From: QHXN01 sp963785125
GTDB lineage: Bacteria > Acidobacteriota > Blastocatellia > Pyrinomonadales > Pyrinomonadaceae
Assembly (NCBI GenBank): GCA_963785125.1
Contig: CAWATU010000003.1
Location: 248,001 to 312,000 of the forward strand
Direction of reading: 5' to 3'
DNA: 64,000 nt
Of this stretch, positions 10,737-19,773 are shown piece by piece (position 1 is the stretch's first letter; each line of letters starts with the position of its first letter). A model generated the notes under the pieces. That model was given only the letters and a program-made list of their open reading frames with translations, was not told the DNA's origin and ran no database searches. Position numbers and translations under genes: made by a program.

Positions 10737-12350
10737 TTTCTTCAAGCCTCCACGACCGCGCTGTTCGACGTGGCCGATCTGAAGTTGATCGCGCCGGAGA
10801 TCATCCTCGCGCTGTGCGCCTGCGTGGCGCTGGTGATGGAGGTGGTGCTGCCGTACCGGCGGGGCCGTCTGGTGGGCTACTTCGCGCTCGGCGCGACGGC
10901 GCTCGCGGCCGCGTCGCTGTGCGTGCTCGGGTGGCCGCTGGTCTCCGGATTCCTGCATGAGGTGCCGCTGGTCGGCGGGCTCTTCGCGGCAAACTCGGGC
11001 GGCGCGTTCGTGCTGACGGGCTTCTACGGCACCTTGAAGGTGGACGGCTTCGCGGTTGTCTTCAAGCTCATCTTCCTGCTCTCGGCGGCGCTGACCATCG
11101 CGGTCTCGCTGCGCTACCTCGACGTGGAGGGTGAGCAGCGCGGCGAGTACTACTCGCTGGTGCTCTTCGCCACGACGGGGATGATGTTCCTCGCAAGCGG
11201 CTACGACCTCATCGTGCTCTACATCAGTCTGGAGCTGATGGCGCTCACCTTCTACGTGCTCGTCGGCTACACGAAGCGCGAGCGGCGTTCGAACGAGGCG
11301 GGGATGAAGTACTTCCTGCTCGGCGCCTTCTCCTCCGGCATCCTGCTCTACGGCATGTCACTGCTCTACGGCGTGGCGGGCTCGACGAACCTCGACGCCA
11401 TCGCGCGCGCGGTGACGGTCGCCCTCTCGGCCTCCTCCGACCTCGCGGGACCGACGCTCCGGCCGATGCTCGTCCTCGCAATGATCGCGCTCGGCGCCGG
11501 GCTCTTCTTCAAGATCGCGGCCGTGCCGTTTCACATGTGGGCGCCCGACGCCTATCAGGGCGCGCCGACCTCGGTCACGGCCTTCCTCTCGACGGGCTCG
11601 AAGGCCGCGAGCTTCGCGCTGCTGGCGCGCATCTTCCTCGAAGCGCTGGGCGGGATGCATGTGGACTGGGCGCCGCTTTTGGGGCTGGTGGCGGCCATCA
11701 CCATCCTGGTCGGCAACTGGGCGGCCGTGACGCAGACGAACGCGAAACGACTGCTCGCTTACTCTTCGATCTCGAACGCAGGCTACCTTCTGCTCGGCGT
11801 CATCGCGGCGAACCGGTACGGCTACATGGGGCTCGTCGTCTATCTCGTCGTCTACACCTTCATGAACATCGGCGCGTTCGGCGTCATCATCGCGCTGCGA
11901 CGACACGGCGTCCTCGGCGACGAGGTGGATGACCTGACGGGCTTAGGGCAGAAGGCGCCGGGGCTCGCGCTGATGATGGCCATCTTCATGCTCTCTTTGG
12001 GCGGCCTGCCCGTGACGGGCGGCTTCATCGGCAAGTGGTTTCTCTTCGGCGGCATCATCCAGCGCGGCGCGGCCGAAGGGAAAGACTGGTACTACTGGCT
12101 CGCGGCGTGGGCGGCCTTCAACACGGTGGTCAGCTTCTACTACTACGTCCGGTTCATCCGCGCGATGTACATCGGCGACCGCGAGGCGGACGCGCGCCCG
12201 CTCTCGCTCTCCGCCCCGCTCAAGACTGCGCTCGTCGTCTGCACCGTCGCCGTCATCCTCATCGGCGTCTACCCGCACCCCTTCATCAAGGTCGCCGAGT
12301 CGGTCGTCACAGCGGTGCTGCCCGCCGCCGTCCCCGTCGCGCAGAGGTGA
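10734..12350 (+). CDS. nuoN: NADH-quinone oxidoreductase subunit N
   Basis: The third antiporter-like subunit of complex I, 538 residues. Recognised by YISLELMALTFYVLVGYTKR near residue 165 (membrane Glu), KIAAVPFHMWAPDAYQGAPT near residue 260, and LSLGGLPVTGGFIGKW near residue 420. It is the last nuo gene; the next gene, an SDR, starts 50 nt later behind its own GAGGGAG ribosome binding site, so the transcript may continue. No frame break. Confidence 0.96.
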   Translation: MFLQASTTALFDVADLKLIAPEIILALCACVALVMEVVLPYRRGRLVGYFALGATALAAASLCVLGWPLVSGFLHEVPLVGGLFAANSGGAFVLTGFYGTLKVDGFAVVFKLIFLLSAALTIAVSLRYLDVEGEQRGEYYSLVLFATTGMMFLASGYDLIVLYISLELMALTFYVLVGYTKRERRSNEAGMKYFLLGAFSSGILLYGMSLLYGVAGSTNLDAIARAVTVALSASSDLAGPTLRPMLVLAMIALGAGLFFKIAAVPFHMWAPDAYQGAPTSVTAFLSTGSKAASFALLARIFLEALGGMHVDWAPLLGLVAAITILVGNWAAVTQTNAKRLLAYSSISNAGYLLLGVIAANRYGYMGLVVYLVVYTFMNIGAFGVIIALRRHGVLGDEVDDLTGLGQKAPGLALMMAIFMLSLGGLPVTGGFIGKWFLFGGIIQRGAAEGKDWYYWLAAWAAFNTVVSFYYYVRFIRAMYIGDREADARPLSLSAPLKTALVVCTVAVILIGVYPHPFIKVAESVVTAVLPAAVPVAQR

Positions 12351-12400
12351 GCCGTTCGGCGTCCACGTTTACACATCCAAAGAACAAGAGGGAGTAACCG

Positions 12401-13174
12401 ATGACAGGCGAGTTGGAGGGAAGGGCGGCGCTCGTCACGGGCGCGACTTCGGGCATCGGGCGCGCGACGGCGCTCAGGTTCGCGGCCACGGGCGCGCGCC
12501 TGGCGCTCGTCGGGCGCGACGCGGAGACTCTGCGCGCGGTCGCGGAAGAGATACGCGGGGATGGGGGGCACGCGGTCGAGGTGCAGGCCGACGTGACGGT
12601 CGAGGCGCACGCGCGCCGCGCCGTCGAGACCGCGTCCGAGGCGCTGGGCGGCATCGACATACTCGTCAACGCGGCCGGCATCCTCTCGAACGGCACGGTC
12701 GAGACGACGCCGCTCTCGGACTGGGACGAGATGATGAACGTCAACCTACGCTCGGTCTTCCACCTCATGCAACTCTCCGCGCCTTACCTGGAGAAGCGGC
12801 CCGGCAACGTCGTCAACGTGTCGAGCGTGACGGGACTGCGCGCCTTCCCCGGCGTTCTGGCCTACTGCGTCTCGAAGGCGGGCGTCGATCAGTTGACGCG
12901 CTGCGCGGCGCTGGAGCTGGCGCCGAAGGGCGTCCGCATCAACGCCGTCAACCCCGGCGTCGTCGTCACGCAGGTTCACCGCCGCGGCGGCATGAGCGAG
13001 GAGAAGTACGCGGACTTCCTCGAACACTCGAAGACGACCCACCCGCTGGGCCGGGTCGGCGCGGCCGAGGAGGTCGCTGACCTCATCCTCTTCCTTGCCT
13101 CCGACCGCGCCTCCTGGATTACGGGCGCCACCTACTCCATCGACGGCGGCCGCGCTCAGACATGCGCCCGCTGA
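12401..13174 (+). CDS. SDR family NAD(P)-dependent oxidoreductase (FabG-like)
   Basis: A 257-residue classical short-chain dehydrogenase/reductase. The cofactor motif TGATSGIG is near residue 14, NAAG near residue 89, the catalytic Ser in NVSSVTG near residue 140 and the Tyr-x3-Lys pair in YCVSK near residue 155. The C-terminus ends in the usual SIDGG segment. An aromatic or small residue often follows the catalytic Tyr; here it is Cys. The gene overlaps the downstream glycosyltransferase by 13 nt, and that gene overlaps the radical SAM gene by 8 nt, so the three form one translationally coupled unit. The substrate cannot be told from the sequence. Confidence 0.88.
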   Translation: MTGELEGRAALVTGATSGIGRATALRFAATGARLALVGRDAETLRAVAEEIRGDGGHAVEVQADVTVEAHARRAVETASEALGGIDILVNAAGILSNGTVETTPLSDWDEMMNVNLRSVFHLMQLSAPYLEKRPGNVVNVSSVTGLRAFPGVLAYCVSKAGVDQLTRCAALELAPKGVRINAVNPGVVVTQVHRRGGMSEEKYADFLEHSKTTHPLGRVGAAEEVADLILFLASDRASWITGATYSIDGGRAQTCAR

Positions 13175-14385
13175 TGCTCTTTTTCTACATCCTCGCCGCG
13201 CTCGTTGTCCTGCAAAGCGTCATGTCTCTGCGCGGCGGGGTGCGCTACCTCAACTTCTTCCGGCGCGAGTTGGAGGCGCCGCGCGCTCTCTACCTGCCCT
13301 TCGCCTCGGTCTGCGTTCCGTGCCGCGGGATGGATCAGGGATTGCGCCTGAATCTCCTCGCGCTCTTCCGCCAGCACTATCCCGCCTACGAGTTAATCTT
13401 CGTCTCCGACCGCGCCGACGACCCGGCGCTCGAAATCGCGCGACAGTTAAGCAATGAGTTGGAGAGCGAGACCGTCGCCCGCGCACGCTTCGTCGTCGCA
13501 GGGCCGGCGACCGACAGCGGGCAGAAGGTTCATAACCTGCTCGCGGCTCTGACGGAAGTTGATTCGTCGAGCGAGGTCTTCGTCTTCGTAGACACCGACG
13601 CGCGTCCGCGAGCCGACTGGCTGCGAGCGTTGGTCGCACCGCTCGCGGACGAGGGCGTGGGCGCCGCGACCGGCTACCGCTGGTTCCTGCCCGCGCTCGG
13701 CGGCCTCGCCTCGCAGATGCGCTCGGTGTGGAACGCGTCGATTGCCTCTGCGCTCGGCGCGAACGTGCGGAGCAACTTCTGCTGGGGCGGCTCGACGGCC
13801 GTCCGTGCCGAAACGTTCGAGCGGCTGAAGATGCGCGAGCGCTGGCGCGGCACGGTCTCGGACGACTACGCGCTGACGAACGCTTTGCAGGCGGCGCACC
13901 TTCCCATCCGCTTCGTGCCCGCGTGCCTGACCGCATCGGTCGAAGACTGCACGTTCCCCGAGCTGTTCGAGTTCACCACGCGTCAGTTGAAGATCACGCG
14001 GGTCTACGCGCCGCGGCTGTGGGCGTTCGTGCTTGTCTCCAACCTGCTCTTCGTCGCGGTCTTCTTCGGCGGGCTCGCGCTCGCGGGCGTTCGCGCGGCT
14101 GTCGGGCTTCCGTTCGTGTGGCCGCTCGTCATCGTGTCGGTCGTCTTCCTGCTCGGCCTCTGGAAAGCCTTCTTCCGGCTGCGCGCCGTGGCGCTCGCGC
14201 TCGAAGAGCATCACGGGCGCCTGCGCAGAGGCGTGTGGGCGCACCTGACCCTGTGGCCTCTGACGGCCGCGCTCTTCCTCTACAACGCGACCGCCGCCGC
14301 GCGCTCGCGTCGCATCGTCTGGCGCGGCATCGGCTACGAATTGAAATCGCCGACGGAAACTGAGATTATCGGGCCGGATGACTAA
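13162..14385 (+). CDS. Membrane glycosyltransferase, GT2/GT21 (ceramide glucosyltransferase-like)
   Basis: A 407-residue membrane protein: one N-terminal helix (residues 5-22), a GT-A catalytic domain, and hydrophobic helices from about residue 290 onward. The sugar-nucleotide/metal motif reads DTDARPR near residue 143. A second acidic site is in SDDYALTNAL, and the acceptor-side R/Q-x-x-R-W-type motif appears as RQLKITRVY near residue 273. This pattern (D, DxD, D, QxxRW-like) resembles GT21 and HpnI-type enzymes that glycosylate ceramide or hopanoid lipids. No hopanoid cyclase is present here, so the acceptor is unknown. Confidence 0.78.
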   Translation: MRPLMLFFYILAALVVLQSVMSLRGGVRYLNFFRRELEAPRALYLPFASVCVPCRGMDQGLRLNLLALFRQHYPAYELIFVSDRADDPALEIARQLSNELESETVARARFVVAGPATDSGQKVHNLLAALTEVDSSSEVFVFVDTDARPRADWLRALVAPLADEGVGAATGYRWFLPALGGLASQMRSVWNASIASALGANVRSNFCWGGSTAVRAETFERLKMRERWRGTVSDDYALTNALQAAHLPIRFVPACLTASVEDCTFPELFEFTTRQLKITRVYAPRLWAFVLVSNLLFVAVFFGGLALAGVRAAVGLPFVWPLVIVSVVFLLGLWKAFFRLRAVALALEEHHGRLRRGVWAHLTLWPLTAALFLYNATAAARSRRIVWRGIGYELKSPTETEIIGPDD

Positions 14386-15601
14386 CAAGGTCGCACAGTT
14401 CGTTCAGCTCCTCCGCTCTACGGGTCGCGAGCGTCGGCTCGGCACGGTCATCTTCTTCGTCACGTCGCGCTGCAACGCGAAGTGCGAGACCTGCTTCTAT
14501 CACGAAGAGCTGAATCGCCCGGGCGACCTGACCTTTGAGCAGATCGAGCGTGTCTCGCGGACGATGCCCGCCATCACCGACCTCTGGCTCTCGGGCGGCG
14601 AGCCGACGCTCAGGCCGGACGTGGACGACGTGATACGCCTCTTCGTCAAGAACAACGGCGTCCGCCGCTGTATCATCCCGACGAACGGCCTTCTCAAGTC
14701 GCGCACCTGCGCGTTGGTCGATAACGCGCTCTCGCTTCATCCCGAACTTGATCTGTATCTCAACATCGCGCTCGACGGCTACGGCGAGACGCACGACCGC
14801 GTGCGCGGCGTGCCCGGCAACTGGGGGCGCACGCTCGACTGCATACGCGCGCTCTATCCCTTGAAGGAGAAGCACGGCGACCGCTTCCGCCTCAACGTCA
14901 ACACCGTGGTCTGCGCCGAGAACTACACGGAGGTCGGGCGCCTCGCCGACTTCATGTGGGAAAATTTTCAGCTCGACGGTCACTACTTCAACGTCGTCCG
15001 CGGCGAGACGAAGGCGGGCGAGGGGATCAAGCAAGTCCCGCCCGAGGTGCTGCCGGAGATGTACGCGCGCGTCGCCGCGCTCACCAAACGGTACGGCGGG
15101 CGCATGTTCGCGGAAGACGACGCGGCCACGCGCTTCGTCAAGTCGGTCGCATACGTCGGCGCCATCACGACGCACTACCGCACGCAGCACGCGAACTTCA
15201 ACGGCGCGACCCCCTGGCCCTTCCCCTGCACGGCGGGCGAGACGACGGCCGTCATCGACTACAACGGCGACGTGCGCGCCTGCGAGCTGCGCGGGCAAGT
15301 TCGCGAGCCTCTCCGACTTCGATTACGACTTCGGCGCGCTGTGGGAGTCCGAGGGGAGGCGCGGAGGACTGGCGGCGATCGACGCGCGGGCGCGCCTGCT
15401 GGTGTACGCACGTCTGCTTCATACACGACTCGATGCGCCACTCGCGCCGCGCGCAACTGCTGGGAGGTGCCGCGCGAACTACCTGACCCGGAGCCGCTGG
15501 TAGACGAGAAAGAGCTGCGAACGCGCGCGGCCGCTCAGACGTTTATCTGGCAGAGGGAATCACAGAAAAATTCTAAGGCGCCGCGGAGGTTTTGCGTATG
15601 A
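14378..15601 (+). CDS. Radical SAM protein, SPASM-like tail, frame-broken near the 3' end
   Basis: A radical SAM enzyme: the cluster motif CNAKCETC (C-x3-C-x2-C) is at residues 32-39, and GGEPTLR follows near residue 75. The first 305 residues are coherent. Beyond about 15295 the expected C-terminus (segments reading FASLSDFDYDFGALWES and CWCTHVCFIHDS) is spread over other frames. At least two indels therefore lie between 15295 and 15475, and the annotated end is only the open frame's stop. The Cys-rich tail suggests a SPASM/Twitch-like auxiliary cluster. It overlaps the glycosyltransferase gene by 8 nt. The reaction is unknown; lipid or peptide tailoring is possible. Confidence 0.75.
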   Translation: MTNKVAQFVQLLRSTGRERRLGTVIFFVTSRCNAKCETCFYHEELNRPGDLTFEQIERVSRTMPAITDLWLSGGEPTLRPDVDDVIRLFVKNNGVRRCIIPTNGLLKSRTCALVDNALSLHPELDLYLNIALDGYGETHDRVRGVPGNWGRTLDCIRALYPLKEKHGDRFRLNVNTVVCAENYTEVGRLADFMWENFQLDGHYFNVVRGETKAGEGIKQVPPEVLPEMYARVAALTKRYGGRMFAEDDAATRFVKSVAYVGAITTHYRTQHANFNGATPWPFPCTAGETTAVIDYNGDVRACELRGQVREPLRLRLRLRRAVGVRGEARRTGGDRRAGAPAGVRTSASYTTRCATRAARNCWEVPRELPDPEPLVDEKELRTRAAAQTFIWQRESQKNSKAPRRFCV

Positions 15602-15871
15602 AGCTCTTCAAACTCCTGCTCGTGATCGTCGCGCTCGTCTTCGTCGTCTGGGGCGCGTGTGGCGCTCTTCGGCGTCGTGGCCGGCCTGCTCTTCGCGCTC
15701 ATCAAGTGGGCGGTCATCTTCGGCGTCATCGCGCTCGCGGGCGTCGGCGCTTACAAGCTGCTGGCGGGGCCGGACAGAGGACGCGCAGGCGGAGCTTTCG
15801 CCGGCCGAGGCCGAGATGATGAAGGCCGAGCGATGCTCGCCGAAATCAGGCGCAAGCAGTTGACCAAGTAG
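15598..15871 (+). CDS. Small membrane protein upstream of the ATP synthase genes (frame-broken)
   Basis: Reading across frames gives one short protein of about 85 residues. It starts MKLFKLLLVIVALVFVVWG, has a second hydrophobic stretch (LFGVVAGLLFALIKWAVIFG), continues with GVGAYKLLAG, and ends in a charged helix (EDAQAELSPAEAEMMKAER) and RKQLTK. Frame changes are needed near 15657, near 15775 and near 15830. Two helices with an acidic, coiled-coil-like tail suggest a membrane-anchored small protein. It lies 15 nt before the AtpZ-like gene. No named family recognised. Confidence 0.55.
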
Positions 15872-15886
15872 TACGGGGGCGATTCG

Positions 15887-16122
15887 ATGGCCGAGGGCGA
15901 GCCGGAGAAAGGTGACGGACAGGAGCGCGAGGCGGCGCGCGGCAGCGGCATCGCCTACGCGGCGGGGCTGTCGATCTTCTTCTCGGTGCTCACGTGCATG
16001 GGCTCGGCTGGGCGCTCGACCGTTACTTCGGCACGGGCTGGATGATGGTCGCCGGCATCGTCCTCGGCGCGGCCGTCGGCTTCTACCAGTTCATACGCAT
16101 CATGTCGCGGCTCAACAAGTGA
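15887..16122 (+). CDS. AtpZ/AtpI family protein (frame-broken)
   Basis: A short two-helix protein of about 78 residues. The first part (MAEGEPEKGDGQ, then GIAYAAGLSIFFSVLTCMG) is in the frame of the ATG at 15887. The second part (LGWALDRYFGTGWM, then GIVLGAAVGFYQFIRIM and RLNK) is one base out, so a single-base deletion lies near 16003. The G-x3-D-x3-GT pattern with a following GxxxGF helix is that of AtpZ/AtpI-like proteins found before F0 genes, proposed to help c-ring assembly or cation handling. Position directly before subunit I and atpB supports this. Confidence 0.7.
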
Positions 16123-16140
16123 GTTCCCCGTCGGCCGCGC

Positions 16141-16169
16141 TCGACAGGCGCGCGGGCGGCGTGTAAAAT
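16141..16169 (+). promoter_or_regulatory. Candidate sigma-70 promoter for atpI-atpB
   Basis: TCGACA (16141-16146) and TAAAAT (16164-16169) are separated by 17 bp. Transcription would begin near 16176, almost on top of the atpI start (GTG 16180 or ATG 16183), so the transcript would be leaderless or nearly so. No Shine-Dalgarno sequence is visible before that start, which agrees. Confidence 0.5.
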
Positions 16170-16182
16170 CTTCCGTTCCGTG

Positions 16183-16639
16183 ATGAGCGAAGGCGCAGAC
16201 AGTGCGCGCCCGGGCGAGCCGGGGCGAGGCAGGCCCGGCGGGAGAAGTGCCCGCGCGAGGCGTGAGGCGCATCTTCCGGGACACGTTCGTCGGGCGGTCG
16301 CGGTCGCCGTCGCCGTGAGCGCCTTCCTCGCGCCCGTGGCGCGTGACGACGGGGCTGGCGCTGGGCGGCGCGCTCACGCTCTTCAACCAGCACTGGCTGC
16401 GCAGCTCGGTCGAGGCGGTCTTCGACGGGCGCGACGGACAAGCGGCCGCCGAAGATGAAGGCCGCGCGATACGTCCTGCGCTACGTCGTCGTCGCCGCCG
16501 TCGTCTTCGTCGCCACACAGCGCCGGGCTGGTCTCGCTCGTCGCCACGCTCGCGGGGATGTGCGCGGTCGTCGCGGGGCTGTCTAGCGGAAGGGTTCAGG
16601 CAGATCTACTTCGCCATCGTACGCCGGGAGGAAACCTAG
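16183..16639 (+). CDS. ATP synthase subunit I-like protein (frame-broken)
   Basis: Joining frames gives a protein of roughly 150 residues with four hydrophobic stretches: VAVAVAVSAFLAPVAR, TTGLALGGALTLFNQHWLR, AARYVLRYVVVAAVVFVAT and LVSLVATLAGMCAVVAGLL. It ends in FRQIYFAIVRREET just 3 nt before atpB. Four helices and the position directly before atpB fit ATP synthase subunit I. Frame changes are required at about 16220, 16345, 16430 and 16515. The gene end carries the atpB ribosome binding site (GGGAGGAAA). Confidence 0.65.
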
Positions 16640-16642
16640 TCG

Positions 16643-17654
16643 ATGTTCTTTCAGCACACCGAGCACGGAACGACGCAGCCGCCGCCGAGCACGCCGCGCC
16701 GGCGGCCGGGCACGGCGGCCGCCGCCGCTGGCGACGCACGCCGCTTCGGCGTCGGCGCACCACGTCCCCGTCAATCGTCGAGAATCTCAACCACTACGTC
16801 GGCGAGCCGGTGCACGAGTTCCAGCTTCACTACACCAAGCCGCTCTGGGACAAGTTCTTCGGCCTGTTCGGGACGAACGCCGAGTCGGTCTTCGGCCACT
16901 ACACGGCCGAGAACGCGGTGCCGTGGTACACGGTGATGTTCGTGCTGGCGGCGCTCTTCACGCTGCTCGTCATCTTCCTCTTGAAGCCGCGCAAGCTCTC
17001 GGTGGACGAGCCGGGCTACGGGCAGTTGACGCTGGAGACGGGCGTGCTGGCCATCCGCGACCTGCTGGTCGATAACGTCGGGCCGCACGGGATGAAGTAT
17101 CTGCCCGTGATCGGCACGTTCGGCTTCCTGATTCTCATCTCGAACCTGATGGGGCTGGTCCCGGGGCTGATGTCGCCGACGGCCTCGACCTCGGTGACGT
17201 TCGCGCTCGGCATCTCGTCGTTCGTCTACTACAACGCCATCGGCATCAAGGAGAACGGGCTGGTCGGCCACCTGCGCCACTTCGCGGGGCCGATCATCAT
17301 GCTCGCGCGGCTGATGTTCCCCATCGAACTCATCAGCAACTTCGTCCGGCCCGATGTCGCTCGGCATCCGCCTGTTCGGCAACCTCTTCGGCGACGAGCA
17401 GATTCTCGGCACCATCTCGAATCTCGCGCCGTGGACGAAGTGGGGGCTGCCGGTCTTAATCATGCCGCTCAGCCTCTTCGTCGCCTTCATGCAGACCTTC
17501 ATCTTCGTGCTGCTGTCGATCCTCTACATCAGCGAGGTCTCGCACCACCACGACGAGCACGTGGCAGGAGGGACACGACGACGAGGCGGGCACGGCATCG
17601 CAGGAGTTGACGACCGAGGCGGGCGGCGTGATGACGCTGCCGTCGCACACGTAA
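16643..17654 (+). CDS. atpB: ATP synthase F0 subunit a (frame-broken)
   Basis: Subunit a forms the proton half-channels next to the c ring. The start ATG 16643 follows a strong GGGAGGAAA site. The N-terminus is a long His/Ala-rich extension. The core (NLNHYVGEPVHEFQLHYTKP, then FGFLILISNLMGLVPG) lies in a second frame. The essential-Arg helix (MSLGIRLFGNLFGDEQ) and the last helix lie in a third frame starting at 17354. The His/Asp-rich C-terminus ends at the stop 17652-17654 after another change near 17565. All conserved elements are therefore present, and three single-base errors at about 16750, 17352 and 17565 explain the breaks better than pseudogenisation. Confidence 0.85.
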
Positions 17655-17994
17655 GAATTTTTTCGCGGCTTTATACTTTCGGCTTAACAAAGCAGGCGTC
17701 CGCCGGGGCGGCGAGCGCGTTCGAGCGCACGCACGTCGGGGCGCGAGGGGTTTACACAGACGGCTCGGGGCGAGCGGGAGGGCTGAGGCGGAGACGTTCG
17801 AGGGGGCGCGAGGTTGTCGGGCTCGTGAGAGAAGTTTTGAGCCCGGGGCGTGCCGAGGTCGCTGGAGCGCCGTTGTAAGAGGGGCGGCGGATACCGGGTC
17901 GAGGCGAAATAATAAAAGCGCGCCGCGCCGAGACGTTCTCCGAACAGTCCTGAAGCTCCGAAGGCGCCGGGCCGGAAGTCACAGGAGAGAACAG
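17655..17994. other. 340-bp gap between atpB and atpE
   Basis: No convincing gene. The open frame running to 17878 is only the wrong-frame continuation of atpB. The stretch starts AT-rich (a TATACT at 17672-17677 could be a -10 element but has no clear -35), then is G-rich. It ends with CAGGAGAGAACAG, the ribosome binding site of atpE. A separate promoter for atpE is possible but not shown. Confidence 0.5.
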
Positions 17995-18313
17995 ATGCAG
18001 AAACTGAGAATGGCCTTCTTCGCCGTCGTCGGCGTGCTGATGACCGCCGCGCCGGCGCTGGCGCAGGCCGCCGGCGCGGCCGACAACGAATCAGTCGGTC
18101 AACAAGTACAAGGCGATCGCGGCGGGGCTCGGCTTCGCGCTGGCGGCGGCGCTCGCGGCCATCGGCCAGTCGCGCGTCGCGGCGGCGGCGGCCGAGGGCG
18201 TGGCCCGCAACCCGGGCGCGGGCGCGCGCATCCAGACGCTGATGATCCTCGGCCTCGTCTTCATCGAGACGCTGGTGCTCTTCACGCTCGTCATCGTCTT
18301 CGCCAAGCTGTAA
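17995..18313 (+). CDS. atpE: ATP synthase F0 subunit c (frame-broken, with signal-like N-terminus)
   Basis: The c-ring subunit. The N-terminus (MQKLRMAFFAVVGVLMTAA, then APALAQA) looks like a cleavable signal sequence, which is unusual for subunit c but known in some phyla. After a one-base error near 18090, the two-helix hairpin follows: AAGLGFALAAALAAIGQSR, the polar loop EGVARNPGAGARIQ, and LMILGLVFIETLVLF with the ion-binding Glu. A Gln sits 11 residues before the ARNP loop and the Glu is followed by Thr, as discussed in the findings. The strong terminator directly behind shows the transcript ends here, without atpF or F1 genes. Confidence 0.85.
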
Positions 18314-18341
18314 GGCGGGCGGCCTTCGACGCGTGAAACAA

Positions 18342-18388
18342 AGAGCGGGCGCGCCTCTTAATTGAGTGCGCGCCCGCTCTACTTTTCT
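18342..18388. terminator. Strong (bidirectional) terminator after atpE
   Basis: A 13-bp perfect stem (18342-18354 with 18368-18380) with a 13-nt loop is followed by ACTTTTCT. It lies between convergent genes (atpE on the plus strand, the flavoprotein on the minus strand) and can serve both. Confidence 0.85.
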
Positions 18389-18401
18389 GTGCCGACTCCG
18401 C

Positions 18402-19773
18402 TCAGCCCTTCTTCCGCGCGCGGTGCGCGGCGCGGATGACGGGGTCGATGGTCGGCGCGAAGGGCGGGGCGTAGGCGAGGTCGAACCGCTCCACGTCTTC
18501 GACCTTCAGCCCCGCGTGGAGCGCGGCGGCGTAGACGTTGACGCGTTGCGCGACGCCCTCGCGCCCGACCAACTGCGCGCCGAGCAGACGGCCGCGCGCA
18601 TCCGCGACGAGCCGCGTGTAGAATCTTCGACCCGCCCGGGTAGTAGCCCGCGCGCGAGTGCGACTCGCCCTCCGTCTTCCGACGGCGTCGAAGCCCGCCT
18701 CCAAAGCCTCTTCCAAGCGAAAGCCCCGTCCGCGCGACCTCAAGCCCGAAGACCTTGACGACGTTCGTGCCGACGACGCCCGCGTAACGCGCCTCCGGCG
18801 ACGAGTTGCGCCCCGCGGCGTTGGCGCCCGCGACCCAGCCCTGCCTGACCGCGGGCTGCCCGAGCGGGTGCCACACGCGCCGGCCCGAGACTCTGTGCAG
18901 CACCTCGCAGCAGTCGCCCGCGGCGTAGACGCCCGGCGCGCTCGTCCGCTGTCGCTCGTCCGTACGGACGGCGCCGCTCTCGCCGACCTCTATCCCCGCC
19001 GCCACGGCGAGCGCGACCTCCGGTCGCACGCCGACGCCGACCGAGACTATGTCTGCGTCAAACGCGCGACCCGACTCGGTCAGCACGCGCTCGACGCGGC
19101 CCCGCGTCGCCCTCGAAGCGCCGAGACGCGCTCGCCGAACAGTGACTTCGACGCCGCCCGCGCGCAGCTCGTCCGCGACCGTGTCGCGCGCGCGACCCGC
19201 CGAGCGCGCCCATAACCGTTGTCCGAGGCTTCGACCAGCGTCGTGCGCAGGCCGCGCGCGCGGAACGCCTCGGCCATCTCAAGCCCGATGTAGCCCGCGC
19301 CGACGACGACCGCCGTGCGCGGCCGCGCCTCCTCAAAGTAGCGCAGCATCCTCCGGCCGTCGCGCATGTGGCGTAGCACGAAGACGCCTTCGAGTTCACG
19401 GCCCGGAAGCGGCGGGCAGACGGCGGCGGCGCCGGTCGCGAGCACGAGCGAGTCATAAACGACCTCGCGCTCGCCATCTGCCGTCGCGCACGCGCACGAC
19501 CGACTTCGAGGGGAGTAGCTCGAGCGCCTCGCAGTTGAGTCGGACCTCAATCGAATGGCGCTCGCGGAAGTATTCGGGCGTGTGGAGGACGAGGGAGTCG
19601 GGCGTGTGGATGAGTCCCGCGACGACGTAAGGGAGCCCGCAGGCGCCGTAGGAGATGTCGCCCGTGCGCTCGAAGACGGTGACGGGGAGGTCGGGCGAGG
19701 TGCGCCGCGCCTCCATCGCCGCCGCGAGCCCGGCCGCGACGCCGCCGACGATGACCAGTCCTTCCTTGCCCAA
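18402..19773 (-). CDS. CoA-disulfide reductase / NADH oxidase-like flavoprotein (frame-broken)
   Basis: A pyridine nucleotide-disulfide oxidoreductase of about 450 residues. The N-terminal FAD motif reads VIVGGVAAGLAAAMEARR, and the single redox Cys lies in YGACGLPY near residue 44, the pattern of CoA-disulfide reductases and related NADH oxidases rather than of two-Cys reductases. The NAD motif is VVVGAGYIGLEMAEAF. The second FAD motif is APGVYAAGDCCEVLH, and the dimerisation domain follows (GTNVVKVFGLEVARTGLS, then RGRLLGAQLVG). The segments lie in four frames, with changes near 19480, 19215, 19086 and 18700. It reduces CoA disulfide, oxygen or a polysulfide at the expense of NAD(P)H; which one cannot be told. 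Confidence 0.75.

Noticed and set aside
17655..17878. Open frame continuing past atpB in the 17354 frame
   Set aside because: It is the wrong-frame extension after an indel; the true AtpB tail (His/Asp-rich, ending SHT) reaches a stop at 17654.
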